64,000 nucleotides of DNA from Amycolatopsis methanolica 239 (GTDB lineage: Bacteria; Actinomycetota; Actinomycetes; Mycobacteriales; Pseudonocardiaceae): the NCBI RefSeq assembly GCF_000739085.1, contig NZ_CP009110.1, forward strand, positions 496,001-560,000. The letters are read 5' to 3'. The position numbers and the translations under genes are program-made. Below are positions 23,742 to 32,880 of the stretch, one piece after another (position 1 is the stretch's first letter; every line of letters begins with the position of its first letter). Under the pieces are notes generated by a model that made no database searches, was not told the DNA's origin, and saw nothing but the letters and a program-made list of their open reading frames with translations.

Positions 23742-25255
23742 CACTTGCCGCCCCCCATCGCGAACGTGCTGCCCGCGTCCTGGCGGTAGACCGGGCCCTG
23801 CCACTCGATCTGCTCGACCAGCCTGCTCGCGTCGTGCGCGACGAAGGTCCACGGCCCGACGTAGGTGTTGCCGTACCAGCGGTTGTTCTGGTCGAAGGTG
23901 ATGGCCTGCGGGATCACGTCGCCCTGGTACGGCGACCAGTCCGGCGAGCTGCCGTAGTTGGACAGCAACGCCATCCGGGCGCACATCGCCTGGCAGCCGA
24001 TGTTCCGCGGGTTCACCTCGAACCGGTTGCCGTGGACCTGCACGTTCTGCGTCTTCCAGCGGCAGTCGCCGTGCAGCGGGTCGGTGTCGATGCCCGGCGG
24101 GGCGCAATTCGCGACGTCGTTGACGACGAGCGTGCAGGTGCCGGTGGACGTGTTGGCGGGGCTGTTGCAGAAGCGGTCCGCGTTCTCCCACAGCGTGACC
24201 CCGCCCCAGTTGTCCTGGAACTCGTTGTCGTGGATGTCGATCCGGTCGGTGCGGGCGGGCACGCGCGCGTCGCCGCCGGACTCGGAGATGTAGACCGCCG
24301 CGGACGGGAAGTTGTCGTCGCGGTCGACGAACTCGCGCCCGCTGACCAGGTTGTTGCGCTTCAGCGTGTTACCGCGGATGGTCGCGTTGTAGCTGGTCTC
24401 GTAGAAGATCGCGGCGCCGTCGTTGTTCTCGATGAGGTTGTTCTCGATCAGGAAGTCGTTGTTGTTGGTGTCGGCCCAGATGCCCGGCCCGCGGTTGTCG
24501 TGGATCCAGTTGCCGCGGATGTCGGCGCCGTCGACCTCCCAGAACTTCATCGCGCCGGTGCAGCCGCAGCCGTCGGCGTACTTGCTCTCCACGTCGTCGG
24601 CGTTGTTGCCGACGAACTCGTTGCCCTCCAGCACGACGTCGGTCACGTCGCCGCAGCAGGCGTTGAGCCCGTACTGCCCGTTGTCCTTGAGGCAGTTGCC
24701 TGTCATCACCTGGCGCGCGCCCGCCATCATCGCGGCGCCGCGGTTGTCGGTGAGCAGGTTCGACCGGATGACCCAGCCGGCGCCGGAGTCGTGGTTGACC
24801 ACGCCCTCGTTGTCCGGCGCGTCGAACCCGGTCACCGTGAGGTGCTCGATGGTCACCCCGCTCGCCTTGCCGCTGAAGGCGTACCGGTTGGTGTCGCGCC
24901 CGTCGACCACCGCTCCCGGGGCGCCGGTGTAGGTGTTGCCGTCCTTCGGCGCGACCTGGTCGAACTCGTCGGTGCCAAGGGTGTGCGTGCCGGGCCGCAG
25001 CCAGAACGTGGTGCCCGGCGGGCTGGCCTTCGTCTTGGCCTGGAGGTCGCCGGGCACGGCCGCGTCGACCACGACCGCGCCCGCGGGTGGCTCCGCGGGG
25101 CCGGGCGGCAGGTTGCGGCACGCCCCGGAGCCCGCCAGCGTCGCGGTGGTGTCCGCCGGTTCCGGGCTGGGGGTGCACGCGAGCGCGGCCAGCGGCGCCA
25201 GGACGCCGAGGAACACCGCCACCCAGCGGGCTCGGGTCGTCGTTGGTGCGGGCAC
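23741..25255 (-). CDS. Secreted right-handed parallel beta-helix protein (copy 2)
   Basis: 504 residues from GTG 25255, which has GGAGG nine bases upstream. The N-terminal hydrophobic segment WVAVFLGVLAPLAALACTPSPEP ends in a lipobox-like LAAC, so it is likely a lipoprotein. The beta-helix coils repeat as VVLEGNEFVGNN, DIRGNWIHDNRGPGIW and FLIENNLIENNDGAAIFY. The C-terminus LLSNYGSSPDWSPYQGDVI and QDAGSTF match copy 1 at 14420. Inside the polysaccharide operon, it probably binds or processes the secreted glycan. Confidence 0.82.
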   Translation of the reverse strand: MPAPTTTRARWVAVFLGVLAPLAALACTPSPEPADTTATLAGSGACRNLPPGPAEPPAGAVVVDAAVPGDLQAKTKASPPGTTFWLRPGTHTLGTDEFDQVAPKDGNTYTGAPGAVVDGRDTNRYAFSGKASGVTIEHLTVTGFDAPDNEGVVNHDSGAGWVIRSNLLTDNRGAAMMAGARQVMTGNCLKDNGQYGLNACCGDVTDVVLEGNEFVGNNADDVESKYADGCGCTGAMKFWEVDGADIRGNWIHDNRGPGIWADTNNNDFLIENNLIENNDGAAIFYETSYNATIRGNTLKRNNLVSGREFVDRDDNFPSAAVYISESGGDARVPARTDRIDIHDNEFQDNWGGVTLWENADRFCNSPANTSTGTCTLVVNDVANCAPPGIDTDPLHGDCRWKTQNVQVHGNRFEVNPRNIGCQAMCARMALLSNYGSSPDWSPYQGDVIPQAITFDQNNRWYGNTYVGPWTFVAHDASRLVEQIEWQGPVYRQDAGSTFAMGGGK

Positions 25256-25271
25256 GGCGGGCAACCTCCGG

Positions 25272-27212
25272 CTAGTCGGCGAAGCGCAGCAGTGTGGTGA
25301 GCGGGCCGGCGCGCCCGGCGAGCCCACTGCCGATCAGGGTCGTGGCCGGTTCGCGGCGGCCGTAGCCGGGCGAGTACCAGCCGAGCGGCGGATCGGTCTG
25401 GCCGCGGTGCGCGGTCCAGGTCAGCCCGGCGGGCAGGTCGAGGATCGCCGCCCGGTCGCGGCCACCCGCGGTCCACGTCAGCACCGCCGCGTTGCCGGTC
25501 AGCTCGGCGCTCACCCGCGGGCCGAGGTGGAACGCGAGCCGCGCCGGGTGGTGCCGGTTGTCGGTGATCTCGTCGGTGATCCGCAGTTCCCGTTCGGCCG
25601 CGTCGAGTTCGACGGTGCGCCGGTGCACGGCGGGCCGGTAGCCGTCGTGCTCGGCGGACCACCGCGGCACGCCGCCGCCGGGGCGGGCCAGCACCCGGGT
25701 GCGTGCGTGCCGCGTCCACAGGAACGGGCCGCCCGACGTGGACTGGTCGGCGTCGTCCAGCTGCACCGTGTTGTGGCCGAGCGTGGACCGGAAGTACGCC
25801 CGCCACCCGGGCTCGCCGTGGTAGCAGTAGGTCCCCGGGTCGGCGAGGACGTCGACGCCGTCGTGCCGCACCTCTACCGACAACGCGTCGGCGTGCGCGT
25901 GCGCGGCGATGGACAGGAAACCGTGCGGGCCGCCGTCACAGCGGCACCAGATCTCGCCGTGGCCGTCCTGGGGCCGGGTGCGCAGCAGCGTCAGCCCGGC
26001 GTCGGCGAAGTGGTCCGGCCGCGCGCGCGGCCGGTCCGCCGCTTCGAACCGGCGGGCGAGCGCGGCGAGCAGCGGCGTGCGGGCGTCCCCGCCGCGCGGG
26101 CTCGGCCACCAGTCCAGCCGTCCGAACAGGACGTCCCCGGTCGCCAGCAGCGACGACCACCGGTTGACCCCGGCGCCGTCGAGCACGAGCCCGTGCCCGT
26201 CGTCGCTGTCGCCCTGCCGCGGCGGGTGCAGCCGCACGTCGACGACGGCCGCGAGCGCGTCGGTCATCCGCAGCAGCGTCCGCCACAGCGAGTCCGGCGC
26301 CGCCGGGCCTGCCTCGATCGCCGCGGCCAGGCCCAGTTCGAGGACCAGGCCGTGGTACTCGGTGGCCAGCTCCCGGTTCAGGCCAGAGGCGAAAGTGTTG
26401 GCCGCGAGGTGCTCGTCGAGCGAGCGCAGCGCGGCGGACCGCCAGCCCGCCGACTCGGGGAACCACGGGAACGCGCAGGACGCGGCCAGCTGCCCGGCCG
26501 ACTCGGCGATGACGTGGTTGTTGGCCGACGACCCGCGGCTCGGGAAGGTCGCGAGCCACCGCTGGTGGTGCCAGATCTGGTGCAGCGCCTCGGGGTTGTC
26601 CTCGAACAACCCGGGCGCGCCGGGCCAGCCGTCGAGCAGCCGCCGCACCCACACCCAGGACAGCAGCCGGATGCCCAGCTCGATCCCGCTGACCCAGTGC
26701 ACGCTCGTCATCGGCGCGTTCGCCGCCCACCACGACTTCAGGTGGTCGGCGACCCGCTCGGCGTAGCGGTCCTCGCCGGTCAGCGCGTACGCGGTGGCCA
26801 GCACGGTGAGGTGCTGGTGCCGCGACGGCTCCCAGATCTGCTTGATGTCGCCGACGACGTCCTCGTGCCGGTACGGGATGTCGAAGGCGAAGGTGTCGGC
26901 AGGCGCGTGGCGCCCGGTCTTCGGGTCGAGCGACCAGTCCGGGCTCACCATGTCGTGCCGCCGCAGGCCGAAGTACTCGGCGCGGCCGTCGATCAGCCGG
27001 TCCGCGGTCTCCAGCACGCGTGCCCGCGCGTCCGCCGGGACCTGCACGCCCTCGGGCAGCACGGCGGTGAACCGGCGGCCGGGCAGCGGAGCCGACGCCT
27101 TGGGTAGCGCGCGCCGCAGCCTGCGCCGGTTCAGCACGTCCGCCGCGCGCCCGGCGACCTCGCGCGGGCCCATCCGCGAGAGTCGCCGCAGGTACCAGGC
27201 GGGGTCCGTCAT
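25272..27212 (-). CDS. Heparinase II/III-like polysaccharide lyase family protein
   Basis: 646 residues. The N-terminal alpha/alpha toroid includes PSRHQHLTVLATAYALTGE, SWWAANAPMTSVHWVSGIE, RGSSANNHVIAESAG and LATEYHGLVLELG. The C-terminal beta domain has AAHAHADALSVEVRHDGVDV, LADPGTYCYHGE and the TLGHNTVQLDD stretch. The conserved Asn, His and Tyr positions (NNHVIAE, YHG, HAHAD, GHN) match the heparinase II/III and alginate-lyase-like families. No signal peptide is visible, which is usual for these proteins in polysaccharide operons. It may act in quality control or trimming. ATGA overlap with the next gene. Confidence 0.84.
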   Translation of the reverse strand: MTDPAWYLRRLSRMGPREVAGRAADVLNRRRLRRALPKASAPLPGRRFTAVLPEGVQVPADARARVLETADRLIDGRAEYFGLRRHDMVSPDWSLDPKTGRHAPADTFAFDIPYRHEDVVGDIKQIWEPSRHQHLTVLATAYALTGEDRYAERVADHLKSWWAANAPMTSVHWVSGIELGIRLLSWVWVRRLLDGWPGAPGLFEDNPEALHQIWHHQRWLATFPSRGSSANNHVIAESAGQLAASCAFPWFPESAGWRSAALRSLDEHLAANTFASGLNRELATEYHGLVLELGLAAAIEAGPAAPDSLWRTLLRMTDALAAVVDVRLHPPRQGDSDDGHGLVLDGAGVNRWSSLLATGDVLFGRLDWWPSPRGGDARTPLLAALARRFEAADRPRARPDHFADAGLTLLRTRPQDGHGEIWCRCDGGPHGFLSIAAHAHADALSVEVRHDGVDVLADPGTYCYHGEPGWRAYFRSTLGHNTVQLDDADQSTSGGPFLWTRHARTRVLARPGGGVPRWSAEHDGYRPAVHRRTVELDAAERELRITDEITDNRHHPARLAFHLGPRVSAELTGNAAVLTWTAGGRDRAAILDLPAGLTWTAHRGQTDPPLGWYSPGYGRREPATTLIGSGLAGRAGPLTTLLRFAD

Positions 27213-29383
27213 GACGGGGTCCCGATCTTGACCGGCGCGCCGGTGGCCAGGCTGGTCTGCACCGCGAGCGTGGCGAGCGTGGTCGCGACCAGCGACTCCA
27301 ACGGCACCGGCATCGGCCCGCCCGAGGTGACCGCGGTGACGAACGCGTCCAGCTCGGCGTGCTGGCCCTTGTCGCGGCCCTTCGGCAGGCGGGAGCTGGT
27401 CCACCGCTTGCGCCCGTACACCGAGGCGCGGGCGAAGTCGTCGAACTTCAGCACCTTGCCGTCGGCGACGACGTCCAGCGTCTCCTTGGGGAAGCTCGTC
27501 GAACCGCTGGTGGCGTAGCTGACCGTCGCGGTCGACCCGTCCGGGTACCGCAGCACGACCTGCAGGTCCTGCTGGTCCGGCGTGGCGCAGGCGTAGACCG
27601 ACACCGGGTCCGCGCCGAGCAGCCAGCTCACCGTGTCGATGAAGTGGCCGCCCTCGCCGGCGAACCGGGTGCCTTCCGAACCGGCCTGGTTGTACCAGCT
27701 GCCGTGCTCCAGGCGGCCCGCGTTCACCAGGTACCGCACCGACGCCGCGCCGATGCGCCTGCCGAACCGGCCGGTGGCCTCGTGCAGCAGCGGCGCGAAC
27801 CGGCGGTTGAACCCGACCTGCAGCCGGTCGTTGCCGGACTCCTCGATCGCGCCCAGCACCTTGCCCAGCTCGGCTTCGCTGAGCGCCAGCGGCTTCTCCA
27901 CGAACACCGCCTTGCCCGCGAGCAGCGCGCGGCGGGTCAGCTCGGCGTGTGAGCTGTGCCGGGTCACCACGAACACCGCGTCGATCTCCGGGTCGGCAAG
28001 TGTGGCGTCCACGTCGGTGGTCGCCTCGGCGAACCCGAACTTCCGCGTGGCGTTCGCGCCGGACAGCGCGGACGTGGTGACGACGCGGCGCAGCTCGACG
28101 TCCTCCCGTTCGGCCAGGTGCGGCAGCAGCATCGAGGACGCGTAGTTGCCCGCGCCGACGAACGCCGTGCGGACCCGGCCCATCCGCTGCGACGTGTGGA
28201 TCGGCTCGCGCCGTGGGACGTCCGCGACCAGGGCGGGCTCGTCGTGGCCGGTCTCGACGTCCGGGTAGCGGAACAGGACGGCGACGGCCTTCAGCTCGCC
28301 CTCGTTGAGCCTGCGGTAAGTCTCCACCGCGGTCGAGAAGTCCGCGACGTGCGAGACCAGCGGCTCGACGTCGACCCGCCCGCGGGCGATCAGGTCGAGG
28401 AAGCACTCCAGGTTGCGCCGCTCGGTCCAGCGGACGTAACCGATCGGGTAGTCGCGGCCGTCCAGTTCGTACTCCGGGTCGTACCGGCCGGGGCCGTACG
28501 AGCGCGAGAACCGGACGTCGAGTTCCTTTTCGTAGTAGGCGTTCCACGGCAGGTCGAGGCGGCACTTGCCGATGTCGACCACGCGGCCGCGGTCGCGCGC
28601 GAGCTTCGCGGCCAGCTCGACCGGCTCGTTCGTGCTGCCACCGGCGGCGAGGTACACCTGGTCGACGCCGTGCCCGCCGGTCAGCTCACCGACCGCGATC
28701 TCCACGTCGCCGGAGCCGGGGTGCCCGCACACCGACGCGCCCAGTCGTTCGGCCAGCTTGCACCGCTCCTGGTCCGGGTCCACGCCGACCACCCGCACCC
28801 CGGACGCGGCCAGCAGCTGCACGACCAGCTGCCCGATCAGGCCAAGCCCGATGACCAGCGCGACGTCGCCGAGCTGCGGTTCGCCTCGCCGGACGCCCTG
28901 CATGGCGATCGCGCCGACGGTCGCGAACGACGCGTGCCGCGGCGCGACCCCGGCGGGCACCCGCGTGTAGAGGTTCTTCGGCACCCAGTTCAGCTCGGAG
29001 TGCAACGCGTGCTCGTTGCCCGCACAGGCGACCAGGTCGCCCACGTCGACGGTGCCTTCCAACCCGGGCCCGACCTCCACGACCACACCGCACAGCGAAT
29101 AGCCCAGCGGCGTGTAGGAGTCGAGCCGGTTCATCACCTTGCGGTAGGTGGCGCCGACGCCGTTGGCCGCGACGCTCTGCACGACCTTCGCGACCTGGTC
29201 CGGCCGCGACCGCGCCTTGCCCAGCATCGACATGCTCGCCTCGGACACCTTCATCATCTCGGTGCCCGTCGAAATCAGCGAGAACGCGGTTCGCACGAGC
29301 ACGCCGCCCGGCTTGCACGCCGGCACCTCGACGTCCAGCAGCGCCAGCTCGCCGCTCTTGTAGTTCTGCACGACCTGCTTCAC
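27209..29383 (-). CDS. Bi-domain oxidoreductase (zinc alcohol dehydrogenase fold plus Gfo/Idh/MocA fold)
   Basis: 724 residues. Residues 1-~385 are a medium-chain dehydrogenase: GYSLCGVVVEVG, then the Rossmann motif VIGLGLIGQLVVQLLAASG at about 177-195. Residues ~400-724 are a Gfo/Idh/MocA oxidoreductase: RTAFVGAGNYASSMLLPHL, AVFVEKPLALS and EGGHFIDTVSWLLGADP. The same two-domain protein recurs beside AsnB-like amidotransferases and heparinase-like proteins in bacterial polysaccharide clusters, as here. It probably oxidises a sugar nucleotide or sugar C3/C5 centre. The exact substrate is unknown. Confidence 0.85.
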   Translation of the reverse strand: MKQVVQNYKSGELALLDVEVPACKPGGVLVRTAFSLISTGTEMMKVSEASMSMLGKARSRPDQVAKVVQSVAANGVGATYRKVMNRLDSYTPLGYSLCGVVVEVGPGLEGTVDVGDLVACAGNEHALHSELNWVPKNLYTRVPAGVAPRHASFATVGAIAMQGVRRGEPQLGDVALVIGLGLIGQLVVQLLAASGVRVVGVDPDQERCKLAERLGASVCGHPGSGDVEIAVGELTGGHGVDQVYLAAGGSTNEPVELAAKLARDRGRVVDIGKCRLDLPWNAYYEKELDVRFSRSYGPGRYDPEYELDGRDYPIGYVRWTERRNLECFLDLIARGRVDVEPLVSHVADFSTAVETYRRLNEGELKAVAVLFRYPDVETGHDEPALVADVPRREPIHTSQRMGRVRTAFVGAGNYASSMLLPHLAEREDVELRRVVTTSALSGANATRKFGFAEATTDVDATLADPEIDAVFVVTRHSSHAELTRRALLAGKAVFVEKPLALSEAELGKVLGAIEESGNDRLQVGFNRRFAPLLHEATGRFGRRIGAASVRYLVNAGRLEHGSWYNQAGSEGTRFAGEGGHFIDTVSWLLGADPVSVYACATPDQQDLQVVLRYPDGSTATVSYATSGSTSFPKETLDVVADGKVLKFDDFARASVYGRKRWTSSRLPKGRDKGQHAELDAFVTAVTSGGPMPVPLESLVATTLATLAVQTSLATGAPVKIGTPS

Positions 29384-29392
29384 CAGGGCTCC

Positions 29393-31294
29393 TTACGCTG
29401 CTCGCTCGGCCGCGCCGGCTTCGGTCGCGCTGCGGTACCAGTACTCCAGGGTCAAGACATGCCAGAGGTGCTTGGACCGGTCCTCGCGGCCCGCGGCGTC
29501 CTCGTCGACCAGCCGCTGCAACGCCTCGCGCCGCAGGAACCCGGACCGGACGAGGACACCGTCGTGCACGACCTCCCGCACCAGCGGCGCCAGATCGCGG
29601 CTCATCCACGCCCGCAGCGGGGCGCTGAACAGGCCCTTCGGCCGGTAGACGATCTCCTTCGGCAGGATCGACAGCGCGGCTTCCTTGAGCGCGGCCTTGC
29701 CCTGCCGCCCGGCGATCTTGCGGTTGCCGGGCAGGCTGAACGCGGCCTTGACGACCTCGACGTCCACGAACGGCACGCGCACCTCGGTGGAGGCGGCCAT
29801 GGTGGAGCGGTCGGTGTAGGTCAGGTTCAGCCCCGGCAGGAACATCCGCGCGTCGGCGAGGCACATGCGGTTGACGAAGTCGTCGAGCAGGTTGTCGTGG
29901 TAGGTGTCGGCGTGCTCGGTGAGCACGTCGTCCACCGCGCCGGCGAGGTCGGGCGCGACCAGCCCGGCCAGCTCGTCCCGGTCGTACATCGTGTAGCTGC
30001 GCCGGAACGCGGTCTCCTCCGGCAGAGTCGCGAAGGACAGGAACCGCTTGGCGAAGCGGATGGACCGGAACCCGCGCTTCGACGTCGCCACCGGCAGCCG
30101 GTCCACAACGGACTCCAGCGGCGTGCGCACCGCGCCGGGCATCTTCTGGTAGCGCAACGCGATCAGGTTCGCCAGGTGCTTGCGGTAACCCGCGAACAGC
30201 TCGTCCGCGCCCATCCCGGACAGCATCACCTTCACCCCGGACTCGCGAGCGGCCAGGCAGATCAGGTAGCTGTTGATCGCCGCCGGATCGCCGATCGGCT
30301 CGTCCAGGTGGTAGGTCAGGTGCGGCAGCAGGTCCTGCACGTTCGGCGCGATTTCGATCTCGTGCAGGTCAACGCCGAACCGGTCGGCCACGATCCGCGC
30401 GTACCGCAGGTCGTCCGGCATGGCCTCGAACTTCGCGTCCTCGGCGCGGAAACCGATGGTGTAGGCGGAGATGCCCGGCGAGTACTTCGACGCGAGCGCG
30501 GTCAGGTAGCTGGAGTCCAGGCCGCCGGACAGGAACGTCGCCACCGGCACGTCGGAGAGCAGGTGCTTGCGGGTGGAGTCCTCGACGACCGCGGCGAGGT
30601 CGGCGGGCGGGCCGTGCCGGGCCTCGGTCGCGACGTCCCGCAGGATCCAGTACCGGCCGGTGTCCACCCGGCCGTTCGGGCGCACGCGCAGCCACGAGCC
30701 CGGCGGCAGCTTGCGCGCCTCGCGGAACGCGCACCGGCTGTCCGGGACCCAGTAGTAGAGCAGCGACGCGACCAGCGCGGCCTCATCGACGTGCAGCCCG
30801 CCGATCTCACCGGCGAGCGCTTTCAGCTCCGAGGAGAACGCGATCCCGTCGCCGCGGCGCACGTAGAACAGCGGCTTGATGCCGAGCTGGTCGCGGGCGA
30901 GGAACAGCTCGCCGGTGCGCTCGTCGAAGATCCCGAACGCGAACATGCCGCGCAGCCGTGGCAGGCACTCGACGCCCCAGCGCCGCCACGCCTCCAGCAG
31001 GACCTCGGTGTCGGAGGTGCCGCGGAACCGCACGCCCTTGCTCATCAGCTCGGCCCGCAGCTCGGGCGCGTTGTACAGCTCGCCGTTGTAGGTCAGCGCC
31101 AGTCCGCCGGAAACCATCGGCTGCGCGCCGGTCTCGGACAGGTCGATGATCGACAACCGGCGGTGGCCGAGGTGCACGTCACCGTGGTCGTAGCGGCCCT
31201 CGCCGTCCGGCCCGCGGTGGGCCAGGCGCTTGGTGAGCCGGTCGGTCAGCGGGCCACCGTCGGGCCAGCGGTAGGTTCCTGCGACACCGCACAT
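29393..31294 (-). CDS. asnB-like: Glutamine-hydrolysing asparagine synthetase-like amidotransferase
   Basis: 633 residues from ATG 31294. The class II glutaminase nucleophile is Cys2 (MCGVAGTY), and RLAHRGPDGEG, LTYNGELYNAPELR and GTSDTEVLLEAW complete that domain. The synthetase domain has the PP-loop FLSGGLDSSYLTAL and LSGMGADELFAGYRKH. In polysaccharide loci such proteins amidate uronic-acid carboxyls. With AlgD at 35537 this supports an amidated uronate in the glycan. Unlike the lasso cyclases, it retains the glutaminase domain. Confidence 0.9.
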   Translation of the reverse strand: MCGVAGTYRWPDGGPLTDRLTKRLAHRGPDGEGRYDHGDVHLGHRRLSIIDLSETGAQPMVSGGLALTYNGELYNAPELRAELMSKGVRFRGTSDTEVLLEAWRRWGVECLPRLRGMFAFGIFDERTGELFLARDQLGIKPLFYVRRGDGIAFSSELKALAGEIGGLHVDEAALVASLLYYWVPDSRCAFREARKLPPGSWLRVRPNGRVDTGRYWILRDVATEARHGPPADLAAVVEDSTRKHLLSDVPVATFLSGGLDSSYLTALASKYSPGISAYTIGFRAEDAKFEAMPDDLRYARIVADRFGVDLHEIEIAPNVQDLLPHLTYHLDEPIGDPAAINSYLICLAARESGVKVMLSGMGADELFAGYRKHLANLIALRYQKMPGAVRTPLESVVDRLPVATSKRGFRSIRFAKRFLSFATLPEETAFRRSYTMYDRDELAGLVAPDLAGAVDDVLTEHADTYHDNLLDDFVNRMCLADARMFLPGLNLTYTDRSTMAASTEVRVPFVDVEVVKAAFSLPGNRKIAGRQGKAALKEAALSILPKEIVYRPKGLFSAPLRAWMSRDLAPLVREVVHDGVLVRSGFLRREALQRLVDEDAAGREDRSKHLWHVLTLEYWYRSATEAGAAERAA

Positions 31295-31296
31295 GG

Positions 31297-32880
31297 TCAG
31301 CCTTCGCGATCGAGGGGCAGCTTGCCGTTCATGTGTGCCTCCGGCGCGTCGACCGGGGTGAACTGCTTCGTCGGCAGGTCGGCGTGTACCGGTTTGAGCG
31401 TCACGGTCTGCTCGCCCTTCCCGGCCGCGGACCCGGGGATCGGCGCGAACGGGTGGTCGCCGGCGTTGGCGGGCCGCGCCGCGGCGAACGCGGCCCGGCC
31501 GCGCAGCGCGGTGTGCAACCCGTCCCACAGCGTCCCGTCCGTGCGGTCCCGCGGATCCGGCGCCACGAGCACGATGCCGATGATCGGGATGCCCAGGTCG
31601 GCCAGCTGGCGGGCGACGGTGTGCAGCCACGCCGCGTCCGCCTTGCCCGCACGGACCACCAGCACGGTTTCCGAGCCCAGCCGGCGCAGGTCGGTCCACG
31701 CCGTCCCCGGCGACACCGACCCGACCCCGATGCGGGCCTTCTCGGCCGTGCTGCCGTCGACGACCCGCACGCCCTCGCCCGCCTCGCCGGACAGCGCGGT
31801 GACCTCGCGGTGCGGCAGGTCGTCCACGACCACGGCCGGACCGTCCAGGTGCCGGGCCATGTCCAGCGCGAGCATGGCGGCCACCCGGGCGCAGCCGAGT
31901 TCGAGAACGGACACGCTGCCGGTCTCGCCGACCGCGCGGGCCAGTGTCGCCGCAACGCGGTCCCGTTGCGCCGCGCCACCTCCCCACGGCCCCCGCCGGG
32001 GCTTCGGCAGCTGCGCGATGACGGACGCGCCGAGGTGCGTGGCGATGTCCCGCCGCAGCAGCGGCCGGTCCCGCACCACGCTCATCACCGCGGCCAGGCC
32101 CAGCCCGGCGACGAGCCCGAACCCGAACCCGATGCCGGCGTTGGTGACCAGCGGGGTCAGCGGTGATTCGACGACCGGGCGTGGCGCGTCAACGATCTGC
32201 GTGCCCGCGGCCAGCTGCGGCGTGCCGATCTTCGCCTCGTTGGCCTGGTTGGTGAAGTCGGAGACCCGCGAGGTCAGGTCGGCGCGCCGGGCGTAGAGCG
32301 ACTGCAGCTCGGCCGGGCCGATCTGGCTGTTGCGGTTCGCCGACGCGGCGATCTGCCGGTCGACCTCGTTCAGCTCGGTCTGGATCTGGTCGCGTTGCCC
32401 CAGCAGGGCCTGCGCCTCCGCGTCCGCCGCGGCCTGCATGCGCTGGCCGTGGTCGGCGATGAACGCGTCCGCGAGCGCTTGTGCCTTGGCGACCGCCTCG
32501 CCGTGGCTGCGGGCCGTGACCTGGAGTTCCAGCACGTTGTTGGTCAGCCCGGTGGCGGTGTAGGACTGGACGAACTTCTCCGGCGGCTCGTTCGAGCCGA
32601 GCCGCTGCAGCGCGGCCCCGGCGATCCGCGTGGTTTCGAGGATGGCCACGTCGGTCTTGATGAGCGTGCCGCTGTCGTTCGGGGCGTCTTCGGCGTGCAG
32701 CACGAGCAGCCGGGTCACCGCCGTCGGCGGGGTCGGCGACAGGACCGCCAGCGCCGCGCCCGCGAGCAGCCCCAGCACCGCGGCGGAGAGCCACAGGCGG
32801 CGCCGTCGCCGGATCGCGATCAGCACCCGCTGCAGGTCGAGCAGTGGTTGGGTGTTCTGGTTGCTGTCCGGTGTCGTCAC
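31297..32880 (-). CDS. Wzz-like polysaccharide co-polymerase with degenerate ATPase domain
   Basis: 527 residues from a GTG overlapping the upstream stop. A first helix follows the Arg-rich stretch (RRRRRLWLSAAVLGLLAGAALAVL), then a coiled-coil periplasmic region (AQALLGQRDQIQTELNEVDRQ), then a second helix (NAGIGFGFGLVAGLGLAAV). The cytoplasmic part has the shape of a BY-kinase P-loop domain, but Walker A is lost (VLELGCARVAAMLALDMA where GxGKS is expected). It keeps the ETVLVVRAGKADAAWLHTVARQ strand-helix. It probably controls chain length without kinase activity. A neighbouring gene encodes a similar protein. Confidence 0.82.
   Translation of the reverse strand: MTTPDSNQNTQPLLDLQRVLIAIRRRRRLWLSAAVLGLLAGAALAVLSPTPPTAVTRLLVLHAEDAPNDSGTLIKTDVAILETTRIAGAALQRLGSNEPPEKFVQSYTATGLTNNVLELQVTARSHGEAVAKAQALADAFIADHGQRMQAAADAEAQALLGQRDQIQTELNEVDRQIAASANRNSQIGPAELQSLYARRADLTSRVSDFTNQANEAKIGTPQLAAGTQIVDAPRPVVESPLTPLVTNAGIGFGFGLVAGLGLAAVMSVVRDRPLLRRDIATHLGASVIAQLPKPRRGPWGGGAAQRDRVAATLARAVGETGSVSVLELGCARVAAMLALDMARHLDGPAVVVDDLPHREVTALSGEAGEGVRVVDGSTAEKARIGVGSVSPGTAWTDLRRLGSETVLVVRAGKADAAWLHTVARQLADLGIPIIGIVLVAPDPRDRTDGTLWDGLHTALRGRAAFAAARPANAGDHPFAPIPGSAAGKGEQTVTLKPVHADLPTKQFTPVDAPEAHMNGKLPLDREG

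Noticed and set aside
27956..32296. A very long open frame on the plus strand (over 1400 codons)
   Set aside because: It is antisense to the AsnB, bi-domain oxidoreductase and Wzz genes, whose proteins match known families. High GC keeps antisense frames free of stops.
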